64,000 bases of DNA from contig CAZFXK010000002.1 in NCBI GenBank assembly GCA_964522975.1, positions 1-64,000 of the forward strand, in the 5' to 3' direction. Positions within the stretch are counted from its first letter, which is position 1, and each line of letters starts with the position of its first letter. Under the pieces are notes generated by a model. It did no database searches, had not been told where the DNA came from, and worked only from the letters and a program-made list of their open reading frames with translations. Below, one piece after another: positions 44,693-54,296 of the stretch. The translations under genes were made by a program, and so were the position numbers. This DNA is from Bacteroides_E sp964522975 (GTDB lineage: Bacteria; Bacteroidota; Bacteroidia; Bacteroidales; Bacteroidaceae).

Positions 44693-45604
44693 CTATAAAC
44701 TAATACAAAGTTGTTCTTTAGCCAATGTAGTATTGAAAAATTGTTTTTTTGCTTCATCTAACAAAATGGATTCATCTGTATATCGGGCAGAAAAATGACC
44801 TATTAACAACCTTTTTACTTCTGCCATTTTTGCAATTGTGGCCGCATCGCTTGCCGTGCTATGATATGTTTCATCAGCTCTTTTTCGATGATCTTCACCA
44901 AACGTTGCTTCATGATAGAGTAAATCAACTCCTTTTATCTGCTCCACAATGGGTGGGAAAAAAGCAGTATCAGAACAATAGGCATAACTTCTTGGCGGTA
45001 CCGATGGACGAGTTAATTTTTCATGGGGAATAATAGTTCCATCCTCCTTTATATAATCGCCACCATTCTTTATTCTATTGATTTCATAAACCGGTATTTG
45101 ATGATAATCAATCTCTTCCCTAATAATATGTGCCGGCCTTGGTTTTTCATTAAACAAAAAACCACAACAGGGAATACGATGATTTAATGGTATTGTTGTA
45201 ACTTTTACAGAACGATCTTCATAGAGCAAACTGGGATGATTTACCTCAAATTCATGAAAAATCAATTGAAAAGAAAGATTTGCGCAATAGGCATCCAATA
45301 CCGATTTTAATGTCTTTTCCAAACCGGAAGGTGAATAGATATGTAAATCAGAAGTTCGCCCCAACAGACCAAAAGAAGAAACCAACCCCAGTAAACCAAA
45401 GAAATGATCCCCATGCAAATGCGATATAAAAATTCGATTCAATCTTGAGAATTTTAATTTTGATTTACGCAACTGGAATTGGGTACCTTCTCCACAATCT
45501 ATCATGAACAACTTTTCACGTATATTCACCACTTGGGAAGAAAGAAAATGTCTTGTAGTAGGCACAGCAGATCCACAACCCAGTATATGAACCTCAAATA
45601 TCAT
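44693..45604 (-). CDS. rnz: Ribonuclease Z
   Basis: A 303-residue metallo-beta-lactamase-fold endonuclease that cuts the 3' trailer of tRNA precursors. The N-terminus MIFEVHILGCGSAVPTT is diagnostic, the metal motif is FISHLHGDHFFGLLG (around residue 60), DCGEGTQFQLRKSKL precedes it, YCSDTAFFPP and LYHEATFGEDH supply further ligands, and LLIGHFSARY is the final His motif. The frame continues upstream to 45682 through the rpsA terminator, but the family start is ATG 45604. The tRNAs here lack encoded CCA, so this enzyme is needed for their maturation. Confidence 0.94.
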   Translation of the reverse strand: MIFEVHILGCGSAVPTTRHFLSSQVVNIREKLFMIDCGEGTQFQLRKSKLKFSRLNRIFISHLHGDHFFGLLGLVSSFGLLGRTSDLHIYSPSGLEKTLKSVLDAYCANLSFQLIFHEFEVNHPSLLYEDRSVKVTTIPLNHRIPCCGFLFNEKPRPAHIIREEIDYHQIPVYEINRIKNGGDYIKEDGTIIPHEKLTRPSVPPRSYAYCSDTAFFPPIVEQIKGVDLLYHEATFGEDHRKRADETYHSTASDAATIAKMAEVKRLLIGHFSARYTDESILLDEAKKQFFNTTLAKEQLCISL

Positions 45605-45647
45605 AATTATTAATCTTGCGTAATGTAGCGTAAAGATAACAAAATAA

Positions 45648-45679
45648 AAAGAGTGTATCCTACCTAAGATACACTCTTT
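45648..45679 (-). terminator. Terminator of rpsA
   Basis: A perfect 12-bp stem (AAAGAGTGTATC and complement), 8-nt loop, and TTTTTATTTTG on the minus strand, 28 bp past the rpsA stop. Confidence 0.85.
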
Positions 45680-45706
45680 CAAATTTCACATATAGAAAAA
45701 GTACGT

Positions 45707-47485
45707 TTATTCTTTTCCTTCTAATTTCTCTTTTAATTCAGCTAATGCATCTAAATCACCTAAAGTAGTTGAAGCTGCAGTAGATTGAGAAGAAATTGGT
45801 TTTGTTTCTTCTTGCTTATTAGAGGTTGCTTTTTTCTCTTCTGCTCTAGCCACATCTTCAAAGATACGACTATGAGATAAAATAATGCGTTTTGCATCCT
45901 TATTGAACTCAATAACTTTAAAATCCAATTTTTCATCTAATTGAGCTTGAGAACCATCTTCTTTTACCAAATGCTTAGGAGTGGCAAAACCCTCAACACC
46001 ATAAGGAAGTGAAACTACAGCACCTTTGTCCATAACTTCTACGATAGTACCTTCGTGAATAGAACCTACTGTAAATACAGTTTCAAATACATCCCAAGGA
46101 TTTTCTTCTAACTGTTTATGTCCTAGACTTAAACGACGATTTTCTTTATCAATTTCAAGAACCATCACTTCAATATCAGCACCTATTTCAGTGAATTCTG
46201 AAGGATGTTTAATCTTTTTAGTCCAAGAAAGATCCGAAATATGAATTAATCCGTCAACTCCTTCTTCAATCTCCACAAAGATACCAAAGTTTGTAAAGTT
46301 CCGCACTTTAGCCGTATGCTTAGAACCAACTGAATATTTCGCATCAATATTTTCCCATGGATCTTCTTTAAGTTGTTTAATACCTAAAGACATTTTACGT
46401 TCTTCGCGATCAAGTGTTAAGATGATAGCCTCTACTTCATCGCCAACTTTCATAAAGTCTTGAGCAGAACGCAAGTGTTGTGACCAAGACATCTCTGATA
46501 CGTGGATTAACCCTTCAACTCCCGGAGCAATTTCAACAAAAGCACCATAGTCTGCCATTACCACAACTTTTCCTTTAACTTTATCACCTACTTTCAATTC
46601 AGTATCTAAAGAATCCCATGGATGAGGAGTTAATTGCTTAATACCTAAAGCAATACGTTTTCTATCTTCGTCAAAATCAAGAATAACAACATTTAATTTC
46701 TGATCTAGTTCAACTACCTCTTTTGGATCGTTAACTCTACCCCAAGAAAGATCTGTTATATGAACTAATCCGTCAACTCCTCCAAGGTCGATAAACACAC
46801 CATAAGAAGTAATGTTTTTAACTGTTCCTTCAAGAACCTGACCTTTTTCAAGTTTGCTGATGATTTCTTTCTTCTGTTGTTCTAATTCCTCTTCGATAAG
46901 AGCTTTATGAGATACTACTACGTTTTTATATTCCTGGTTGATTTTCACCACCTTGAATTCCATTGTTTTTCCAACAAATACGTCGTAATCTCTAATTGGT
47001 CTAACGTCAATTTGAGAACCGGGTAAGAAAGCTTCTATACCGTGTAAGTCAACAATCATACCACCTTTTGTACGACATTTGATATAGCCTTTCATAATCT
47101 GGCCTTTGTCGTGAGCTTCATTGATACGCTCCCAAGCACGAACTACACGCGCCTTTTTATGTGAAAGCACCAATTGGCCTCTCTTATCCTCTTGACTTTC
47201 AATGTAAACTTCAACAGTATCACCTATTTTCAATTCAGGATTATAGCGGAACTCGTTTAGAGAAATTACACCATCAGATTTAAATCCAATGTTAACAACA
47301 ACTTCACGTTTGTTCATAGCGATAACTGTGCCGTCTATAACTTCACGGTCGCTAACCTTGTTCAAAGTGTCATCGTAAATTCCTTCTAAATCCGTACGAT
47401 TTTTTTCTCCCACATAATCATCTCCTGCTTCAAATAGGTCCCAGTCAAAATTCTCAAGGGGAGTGACGTTTTTTAAATTTTCCAT
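45707..47485 (-). CDS. rpsA: 30S ribosomal protein S1
   Basis: A 592-residue protein with six S1 RNA-binding domains in tandem (for example GTVIAMNKREVVVNIGFKSD, KGYIKCRTKGGMIVDLHGIE, GTVKNITSYGVFIDLGGVDG, GKVVVMADYGAFVEIAPGVE, AKVRNFTNFGIFVEIEEGVD, GTIVEVMDKGAVVSLPYGVE). It unfolds mRNA leaders and docks them on the 30S subunit, especially important where Shine-Dalgarno sites are rare, as here. The C-terminal tail is charged and low-complexity. A TATTTTTG element lies 66 bp upstream; S1 commonly represses its own translation. Confidence 0.97.
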   Translation of the reverse strand: MENLKNVTPLENFDWDLFEAGDDYVGEKNRTDLEGIYDDTLNKVSDREVIDGTVIAMNKREVVVNIGFKSDGVISLNEFRYNPELKIGDTVEVYIESQEDKRGQLVLSHKKARVVRAWERINEAHDKGQIMKGYIKCRTKGGMIVDLHGIEAFLPGSQIDVRPIRDYDVFVGKTMEFKVVKINQEYKNVVVSHKALIEEELEQQKKEIISKLEKGQVLEGTVKNITSYGVFIDLGGVDGLVHITDLSWGRVNDPKEVVELDQKLNVVILDFDEDRKRIALGIKQLTPHPWDSLDTELKVGDKVKGKVVVMADYGAFVEIAPGVEGLIHVSEMSWSQHLRSAQDFMKVGDEVEAIILTLDREERKMSLGIKQLKEDPWENIDAKYSVGSKHTAKVRNFTNFGIFVEIEEGVDGLIHISDLSWTKKIKHPSEFTEIGADIEVMVLEIDKENRRLSLGHKQLEENPWDVFETVFTVGSIHEGTIVEVMDKGAVVSLPYGVEGFATPKHLVKEDGSQAQLDEKLDFKVIEFNKDAKRIILSHSRIFEDVARAEEKKATSNKQEETKPISSQSTAASTTLGDLDALAELKEKLEGKE

Positions 47486-47550
47486 TAATAATTTGTTAAT
47501 AATAAGTTAATTAAATTAGACATTATATTGATATAACTTCAAATAGCGGA

Positions 47551-47558
47551 CAAAAATA
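47551..47558 (-). promoter_or_regulatory. -7 element for rpsA
   Basis: CAAAAATA (TATTTTTG on the minus strand), leaving a leader of about 60 nt before the rpsA start. Confidence 0.5.
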
Positions 47559-47650
47559 CAACTAATCTCCTGAATAACAAAGATTTTATAAAAAAATCAT
47601 TTAAAGAAACCGAACATTTAAGGGTGAGACAATAGGATTATAAAAATTAA

Positions 47651-47660
47651 GTCCCAGACC
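47651..47660. repeat. Fragment of the GGTCTGGG repeat family
   Basis: GTCCCAGACC, an isolated half-arm of the dispersed palindromes, between rpsA and the DUF5686 gene. No partner arm nearby. Confidence 0.4.
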
Positions 47661-47687
47661 GATTAATTTTGTTAAAATATAAGGAAA

Positions 47688-49886
47688 CTATCGACTAAAG
47701 AGTTCAAAAGTAATCTCAAAACCAAACTTAAAATCATTCCAATTGGTAGAGCTAACAAATAAACCCAAATCAAAAATATGTGTACCAATTCCATATCCAA
47801 TTTCAATATATGGATTTAAGTGTTTCATTCCTAACGCATTTAAATATAACCGTTCACTTAAAACAAAACGAGTTTGCTTTGATAAATGCTTTAAGAATAG
47901 GAAAGGAGATTCATAGGTTAAATGACCTCGCACATAATGACGAGAAGCATTATACCATCTGCCATCGAGTAATTGAAAAACTCCTCCTATTTCGTCGCGC
48001 CATCCTATGGGTAAGTTATGTTTAGTAAATCTGGCAAAATCAACAAAAAAAAGCTGCTCTTGATTAGTAAATTTACCACCGCCTACTCTATAAGATAAAT
48101 TTCTCATTAAACTTAAAGGAATATATTGTTGTATTTCCAATTCAATTTTTTCATATCCTCCAGTACTGTTAAGAAACCCTTTGATTCCTCTTTCATAATC
48201 AAAAATAATAGTGGGGTAGTTTCCGTGAAGATTTATTTTTCGGTTTCCGCTCATATAATAATATTGCCCGGGAGTCCATGAAATAGTAACATGAGGAGCA
48301 CAACTTATATATGTTTTTTTTATTTTCCCCTCAAGGTCTTCGTCCTCACTCTCCGGAGTCTTATTTACGGCTAATTTTTCTTGTTTCTTTTTTGATACCG
48401 GTTTTCTCCTATGAGCCACCAACCCTAAATCTAACGTCAAGCCATTGACAATCTCCAAACTGTGATAAACATTGAAATATAGATCTCGAAAATATTCTAA
48501 ATTAAGATCATCAAGATTAAATATACTATCCGGGGTTTCGGATATCTCTTTCAGTACATCACTAGGATATATGGGATTACCTTTTCCCACATCAAAATGG
48601 AAAGAGCCTCTTTTACTTGGCCAATACCCATACTCAAAATTCAAATTCCAATACAGTTCTTTTTGTTTAAAATTATATCCTATTCTGGGAACTATACGCA
48701 ACAAGCGATCTTTGTTAAATAAATGATTATACTTTATGGTTTGCTTATATGAAAGTCCTTTAGTTCCACTATAACTAAACATTAATGGATTTAATAAAGG
48801 AGAAATTTTAATATCTGCATATTGTTCCAAGCGAAATGTATTACTACTAATAAGTACATCACCAATATCACCCCAAAATGCTCTCTTTTTTTTCTTTCCT
48901 TTGGGTTTTATTAAAGATGTTGAATCTGATACATATTTAAAATAAATTTGTTTTTCCTCATCAGTCAATTCTATGGGACGGAATTCTTCAAATAGGTTAA
49001 CGTCGGTACTATAACTACAAGTATCTGTACTCAAGTTAAAAGAGTGCGACAGATCATATTTTTTTTCTTTTATCTCTTTTTTTTCGGTATGAATCGAGTC
49101 ATATTTTAGTCTTACACAATAATTACCATTTACTTTATTTCCTATAAAATTCACATAAATATTTGCATTATACCCCATAGGTAATAATTCTGTTTCAGAG
49201 CCTAAATCGCCCATCTGCACCACATTATCGAAGATAAAAAACTCCGATCTACCCGAGAAAGTTAATTTACGTATACTGAAATTAGTGCCACTAATAATCA
49301 TTTCCCCTTTCACTAATTGAAAGCTACTTTTCTTAGGTTTGTAACTCACCTTATAGTGAACAATATTGTTATCATCATAAAAAACAGAATCTAATCGATA
49401 TTTATAATATTTCCTTGCATTAGCAGCTAATGGGGAAATTAACTTACTGTAAAGAAGGGTTGATTCATAAATATTAATATGAAAATATTCCAATGCTAAT
49501 CCTTCGGGAGCACCAAAATTAGGAATGGTACCCGTAGCAGCTTTAACTTTTTGATCGTAAATATTAGGAGCAGTATAGTGCAAATCACTATACGACTCGG
49601 CAATGTACTCACTAACCCCTTTTTTGGGACGGAACAACGTAGGTATCAACCTAAACAGAATATTTCTGCTATATATGTCAAAAGCAACTTTAATATATAC
49701 CTCTGCTGTATATTCACTTATTGCATTTTTATGCTCTTTGGCAGCTTCAATTGTTTGATCAATGAGAGGTGCTATTTCAAAATAAGGCTTTACAAGCGTT
49801 TTTTCTTCCTGAGCATAAAGAGCAACATTACCAAACAAAGAAAAAAACAGACTCAATAGTAATATGGTTCTGATATCTTTTGTCAA
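47688..49886 (-). CDS. DUF5686 family outer-membrane protein
   Basis: A 732-residue protein with signal peptide (TILLLSLFFSLFGNVALYAQ) and a long periplasmic part followed by a C-terminal beta-barrel (strands such as RLLRIVPRIGYNFK, HVTISWTPGQYYYM, RFVLSERLYLNALG) ending FGFEITFELFSR. The block YYMSGNRKINLHGNYPTIIF and the GGYEKIELEIQQYIPL region are DUF5686 features. Many relatives have an N-terminal carboxypeptidase-like domain that is absent here. The only start that keeps the signal peptide is TTG 49884-49886, an unusual choice. Function of the family is unknown; barrel location is inferred. Confidence 0.8.
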   Translation of the reverse strand: MTKDIRTILLLSLFFSLFGNVALYAQEEKTLVKPYFEIAPLIDQTIEAAKEHKNAISEYTAEVYIKVAFDIYSRNILFRLIPTLFRPKKGVSEYIAESYSDLHYTAPNIYDQKVKAATGTIPNFGAPEGLALEYFHINIYESTLLYSKLISPLAANARKYYKYRLDSVFYDDNNIVHYKVSYKPKKSSFQLVKGEMIISGTNFSIRKLTFSGRSEFFIFDNVVQMGDLGSETELLPMGYNANIYVNFIGNKVNGNYCVRLKYDSIHTEKKEIKEKKYDLSHSFNLSTDTCSYSTDVNLFEEFRPIELTDEEKQIYFKYVSDSTSLIKPKGKKKKRAFWGDIGDVLISSNTFRLEQYADIKISPLLNPLMFSYSGTKGLSYKQTIKYNHLFNKDRLLRIVPRIGYNFKQKELYWNLNFEYGYWPSKRGSFHFDVGKGNPIYPSDVLKEISETPDSIFNLDDLNLEYFRDLYFNVYHSLEIVNGLTLDLGLVAHRRKPVSKKKQEKLAVNKTPESEDEDLEGKIKKTYISCAPHVTISWTPGQYYYMSGNRKINLHGNYPTIIFDYERGIKGFLNSTGGYEKIELEIQQYIPLSLMRNLSYRVGGGKFTNQEQLFFVDFARFTKHNLPIGWRDEIGGVFQLLDGRWYNASRHYVRGHLTYESPFLFLKHLSKQTRFVLSERLYLNALGMKHLNPYIEIGYGIGTHIFDLGLFVSSTNWNDFKFGFEITFELFSR

Positions 49887-50242
49887 ATCATCAATTATAT
49901 TATAAATACATACACAAACTTATATAAATAAGAACAGATTATAAGAAAATTCAAAGGTTTTTTATGACTGAAATTAATCTTGACCACAAAGACAGATACA
50001 AATTGATTGTTTTGTAAAAAGCAATCATTAAAATCAACACTATTAAACTGGAAGATACACATTATTAATTTACGGATGATGAAAAACCAGTATAGTCATA
50101 ATTTGAAAAATATTTTATAAAAAAAAGAAGCAACTAATCAACCCTAACTTATTAATCATTAAAAATAGAGCCATTTAAGAACTTTTATCTTAGAAAAAAC
50201 CCTATTTTTGTAAGATTCAATATTAAAAACAGCACTAAAATT
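49887..50242. other. Divergent intergenic region upstream of glnN
   Basis: 356 bp with no gene. TATTTTTG at 50203-50210 is a -7 element for glnN (leader about 27 nt). I see no clear NtcA/GlnR-like operator or hairpin. Confidence 0.5.
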
Positions 50243-52432
50243 ATGTCAAAAATGCGTTTTTTAGCTTTGCAAGAGCTTTCTACGAGACGTCCACTAGAAA
50301 TTATCCCTCCCTCAAACGATTTAACCGAATATTATGGAAGTCATGTCTTTGATCAGAAGAAGATGAAGCAGTATCTCTCTAACGATGCATATGAAGCGGT
50401 TATGAATGCAAATAAAAAAGGCACTCCCATTAATGGTGAAATGGCAAATCAAATCGCCGAGGGAATGAAACGTTGGGCTAAATCATTAAATGTAACGCAT
50501 TACACCCATTGGTTTCAACCCTTAACCGATGGCACCGCCGAGAAACACGATAGCTTTATTGATTTTGATCAAGAAGGAAATGTCATTGAACATTTCTCCG
50601 GAAAATTGCTGGTACAACAAGAACCTGATGCTTCATCTTTTCCAAGCGGAGGAATAAGGAACACCTTTGAAGCCAGAGGATATACGGCATGGGACACCTC
50701 GTCGCCTGCCTTTGTTGTAGACACTACACTTTGTATTCCTACAGTATTCATTTCGTATACAGGAGATGCCTTAGATTACAAAACCCCCCTATTAAAATCT
50801 TTGGAGGCATTGGATAAAGCGGCAACATCTGTTTGTAAATTATTTGACGAAAACATAAATCATGTATATACCAACTTCGGTTGGGAACAAGAGTTTTTTT
50901 TAATAGATACGGCACTATATAATGCACGTCCGGACTTATGTCTGACCGGTAGAACATTAATGGGACATTCTTCGGCTAAAGACCAACAACTGGATGATCA
51001 TTATTTTGGCTCAATTCCCCCAAGAGTGACTGCCTTTCTTAGAGAATTGGAAATTGAATGCTACAAATTAGCCATTCCCATTAAAACCAGACACAATGAG
51101 GTAGCTCCTAATCAGTTTGAAATAGCGCCTATTTACGAAAGTGCAAATCTGGCAAACGATCATAACCAACAAGTCATGGACTTAATGAAGCGTATTGCCC
51201 AAAGACATAAATTCACGGTTTTATTTCATGAAAAGCCCTACCATGGTATTAATGGATCTGGAAAGCACAACAACTGGTCTTTGTATACCGATACAAAAGT
51301 GAATCTGTTTTCTCCAGGCAAGAATCCTAAAATGAATGTATTATTTCTTACTTTTCTTGCCAATGTCTTGATGATGGTCTATAAAAATCAAAATCTGCTG
51401 AGAGCAGCAATCGCAAGTGCCGGAAATAATCACAGGTTAGGGGCAAACGAAGCACCTCCCCCCATATTATCCATCTTTTTAGGAGAAGATCTGTCTAAAG
51501 TCTTAAATGAAATAGCTAAACAAGACACAAGTCAAAGTTTGAGCAAAGAAGAAAAAACCACCTTAAAACTTGAATTATGTAGAGTGCCGGAAATTCTATT
51601 AGACACAACTGACAGAAACAGAACCTCACCTTTTGCCTTTACTGGAAACCGCTTTGAGTTTAGAGCAGTAGGCTCTTCCGCAAACTGCGCTGCTTCTCTA
51701 ATTGCAATTAATGCGGGAATGGCTAATCAATTAAATGAATTTAAAGCTTCCATAGATAAACTCATTGAATCAAATGCAAGTAAAGATGATGCTATTTTTC
51801 AAGTACTTAAACAAACAATCATAGATTCGGAGGCTATCCGGTTTGAAGGGGACGGATATTCAGAAGAATGGAAAGAAGAGGCTAAGCGCCGAGGTTTAAC
51901 CAACATATCACACGTACCTGAAGCTCTTATGCGTTATATTGATGAACAGTCAAAAAAGGTATTATTAGGAGAACGAATATTCAATTTAAATGAATTAAAT
52001 AGTCGTTTAGATGTGGAACTGGAGAAATTCACTAAGAAGATACAGATTGAAAGTAGAGTATTAGGTGATTTAGCTATAAATCATATTGTTCCTATTGCCA
52101 TCAGTTATCAAAATCGATTAATAGAAAACATATCAGGACTTAAAGAGATATTTACCGAAGAAGAGTTTGAAGCGTTAAGTTGTGATCGAAAAGATCTTAT
52201 AAAAGAAATATCTTATCGTATATCCAGTATAAAAAAGCAAGTTCAAGAGATGATTGAAGCACGAAAAAAAGCAAATAGAATCGATGACCAACGAAAAAAA
52301 GCTTTTACTTATGCCGATACGGTTCTTCCCTACTTAGATTCGATTCGATATCACATTGATCATTTAGAGATGGAAGTAGATGATGAAATTTGGCCTTTAC
52401 CTAAATATAGAGAATTACTTTTTGCTAAATAA
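50243..52432 (+). CDS. glnN: Glutamine synthetase, type III
   Basis: A 729-residue GSIII enzyme making glutamine from glutamate, ammonia and ATP; this long form is typical of Bacteroidales. The family-specific N-terminal region contains FSGKLLVQQEPDASSFPSGG and RNTFEARGYTAWDTSSPAFV. The catalytic core has GWEQEFFLIDTALYNARPDL, RHNEVAPNQFEIAPIYESAN, the ATP/ammonia motif FHEKPYHGINGSGKHNNWSL and the C-terminal NRTSPFAFTGNRFEFRAVGS. The last about 170 residues are helical and GSIII-specific. Length is normal. It is monocistronic; nitrogen control likely but not visible in the sequence. Confidence 0.97.
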   Translation: MSKMRFLALQELSTRRPLEIIPPSNDLTEYYGSHVFDQKKMKQYLSNDAYEAVMNANKKGTPINGEMANQIAEGMKRWAKSLNVTHYTHWFQPLTDGTAEKHDSFIDFDQEGNVIEHFSGKLLVQQEPDASSFPSGGIRNTFEARGYTAWDTSSPAFVVDTTLCIPTVFISYTGDALDYKTPLLKSLEALDKAATSVCKLFDENINHVYTNFGWEQEFFLIDTALYNARPDLCLTGRTLMGHSSAKDQQLDDHYFGSIPPRVTAFLRELEIECYKLAIPIKTRHNEVAPNQFEIAPIYESANLANDHNQQVMDLMKRIAQRHKFTVLFHEKPYHGINGSGKHNNWSLYTDTKVNLFSPGKNPKMNVLFLTFLANVLMMVYKNQNLLRAAIASAGNNHRLGANEAPPPILSIFLGEDLSKVLNEIAKQDTSQSLSKEEKTTLKLELCRVPEILLDTTDRNRTSPFAFTGNRFEFRAVGSSANCAASLIAINAGMANQLNEFKASIDKLIESNASKDDAIFQVLKQTIIDSEAIRFEGDGYSEEWKEEAKRRGLTNISHVPEALMRYIDEQSKKVLLGERIFNLNELNSRLDVELEKFTKKIQIESRVLGDLAINHIVPIAISYQNRLIENISGLKEIFTEEEFEALSCDRKDLIKEISYRISSIKKQVQEMIEARKKANRIDDQRKKAFTYADTVLPYLDSIRYHIDHLEMEVDDEIWPLPKYRELLFAK

Positions 52433-52499
52433 TTGACATTTATTCGGGTTTTTAGTGAGAAAACCTCTATGTCTTTCATATTTAATCATTTTCTTTCTA

Positions 52500-52507
52500 T
52501 ATTTGTG
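52500..52507 (+). promoter_or_regulatory. -7 element for the Crp/Fnr regulator gene
   Basis: TATATTTG, full match, 32 bp before the start at 52539. Confidence 0.6.
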
Positions 52508-52538
52508 TTATATAACATACTGTTCGTTATAAATTGAC

Positions 52539-53240
52539 ATGGGAAAAAAAGATTATTCACACATTGTCCTTTCAGAGCAAATTCCGGAAATATGGGATCC
52601 TCTTAATGAAGCACAAAAAGAACTTTTATCAGCTAGTTGTATCTTCAAAAGATTTAAAAAAAATGAAGACATCTATAATGAGGGTGAAGTTCCTGAGTTT
52701 TTAATGTGTTTGATTAGTGGTAAAGTAAAAATTTATAAAGAAGGTGTTGGGGGTAGAAATCAAATTATACGAATGATTAAACCGGTTGAATATTTTGGTT
52801 ATAGAGCCTATTTTGCTTCCGAAAATTATGTTACTGCCGCCGCCGCCTTTGAACCTTCACTTATCTGTCTTATTCCCATGAAACTAGTAGCAGATTTCAC
52901 CTGTAAAATCTGCGAATTATCCACTTTCTTCATACGCCAGCTCTCCATTGATTTAGGCATTGCCGATGAAAGGACTGTAAATCTAACTCAAAAACACATC
53001 AGAGGGCGTTTAGCTGAATCTTTATTATTCTTAAAAGAAAGTTATGGGTTGGAAGAAGATGGTTATACCCTCAGTATTTATTTATCAAGAGAAGATTTAG
53101 CCAACCTTTCAAACATGACTACCTCTAACGCCATTAGAACGCTTTCCAATTTCGCATCCGAACGCATCATTGCAATTGATGGACGTAAAATTAAGCTGAT
53201 TGATGAAAGCAAGCTAAAGAAGATTAGCAGAATGGGGTAA
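52539..53240 (+). CDS. Crp/Fnr-family transcription regulator
   Basis: A 233-residue cytosolic regulator. The N-terminal cyclic-nucleotide-like jelly-roll (about 25-145) includes FKKNEDIYNEGEVPEFLMCL, SGKVKIYKEGV and IIRMIKPVEYFGYRAYFASE; it lacks an obvious cAMP arginine or iron-sulfur cysteine cluster. A dimer helix is followed by the winged HTH (LSREDLANLSNMTTSNAIRT, around 188-207). The signal is unknown. It starts 16 bp before an EamA transporter gene and may control it. Several Bacteroidetes members respond to oxidative or nutrient stress, which is only background here. Confidence 0.9.
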   Translation: MGKKDYSHIVLSEQIPEIWDPLNEAQKELLSASCIFKRFKKNEDIYNEGEVPEFLMCLISGKVKIYKEGVGGRNQIIRMIKPVEYFGYRAYFASENYVTAAAAFEPSLICLIPMKLVADFTCKICELSTFFIRQLSIDLGIADERTVNLTQKHIRGRLAESLLFLKESYGLEEDGYTLSIYLSREDLANLSNMTTSNAIRTLSNFASERIIAIDGRKIKLIDESKLKKISRMG

Positions 53241-53256
53241 AGATAAAACGAAAAGA

Positions 53257-54171
53257 ATGAAAAAAGGTTTATTTTATGCAATTTTGGCCTCAATTTTATG
53301 GGCTATAGTTAATCCGTTTATCAAGCAAGGATTAAGTTATGATTTTACCCCAATGAACTTTGCAGGACTAAGGTTTATAGCTGTTGGTATTATTCTTTTT
53401 ATATATAAATGGCAAGGGAATATCATTAGAAAGATAATTCAACATAAAAAATTATTTCTCAATCTTATTCTCATAAATATGTTTATGGGATACACAGCTT
53501 TCTACTTTGGCGTTGATTTGGTTAGCGGAGCCATTTCCTCTATTATTATGGGATTAACTCCTTTAATTAATGTATTATTAGCACATTTCTTGGCTAGCAA
53601 TGATAAGCTTAATGGATATAAAATAATAAGCTTAATAATAAGCTTCATCGGATTAATTTTTATTATTGGGATGGGTGGAGAAGATGGAAACCCACTGAAT
53701 GGAAAGGGTATATTTGGAATTATATTATTATTGCTAAGCATTATATTTCAAGGATATTCAGCCATTTCTGTATCAGAAGAAAAAGGAAGAGTTGATCCTA
53801 TCTTCTTAAATGCAGTACAAATGTTTTTTGGAGGATTACTCATATACATTATTGGCCTACTTACTGAAGGATTTAAACCTTTTTTATTCAAACCAACAGG
53901 ATTCTATGTGAGTTTAGGTGTACTAATATTCATCTCTGTTTTTGCATTCAGTTTTTGGTTTATGGCACTACGAACAGAAGGGACAAAAGTAAGTGATATA
54001 AATATGTGCCGCCTCATTAATCCTATTTTAGGAGCTATTTTAAGTTGGTTTATGTTACCAGATGAATATCCCACATTCAGTACAGTAGCAGGAATGATTG
54101 TTATTGTAAGCTCATTAATAATTTACTTTAAAGGTCCAGAAATATTAGCATGGTATAGATCAAAAAAATGA
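53257..54171 (+). CDS. DMT-superfamily (EamA) transporter
   Basis: A 304-residue ten-helix inner-membrane transporter with two EamA repeats: residues about 1-140 (FYAILASILWAIVNPFIKQG, GFIGLIFIIG region) and about 150-295 (GIFGIILLLLSIIFQGYSAI, FSFWFMALRTEGTKVSDINM and the closing TVAGMIVIVSSLIIYFKGP). Unlike the interrupted EamA gene at 4100-4954, this copy is complete. Substrate unknown; metabolite or drug export is typical. It lies 16 bp after the Crp/Fnr gene on the same strand, implying co-transcription. Confidence 0.88.
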   Translation: MKKGLFYAILASILWAIVNPFIKQGLSYDFTPMNFAGLRFIAVGIILFIYKWQGNIIRKIIQHKKLFLNLILINMFMGYTAFYFGVDLVSGAISSIIMGLTPLINVLLAHFLASNDKLNGYKIISLIISFIGLIFIIGMGGEDGNPLNGKGIFGIILLLLSIIFQGYSAISVSEEKGRVDPIFLNAVQMFFGGLLIYIIGLLTEGFKPFLFKPTGFYVSLGVLIFISVFAFSFWFMALRTEGTKVSDINMCRLINPILGAILSWFMLPDEYPTFSTVAGMIVIVSSLIIYFKGPEILAWYRSKK

Positions 54172-54194
54172 ATTATTAAGATCACTTGTTCATA

Positions 54195-54244
54195 AAAACA
54201 GATACTCCTCTTTTACTTCTAAGCAAAAGAGGAGTATCTGTTTT
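54195..54244. terminator. Strong bidirectional terminator
   Basis: A perfect 20-bp inverted repeat (54195-54214 / 54225-54244) with a 10-nt loop, T/A tracts at both ends. It separates the EamA gene (+) from glgB (-). Confidence 0.88.
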
Positions 54245-54296
54245 ATTCTATTCTTCACACAAAACCACCTTGGCAGTATTTTGATGAAGCCGAAAT

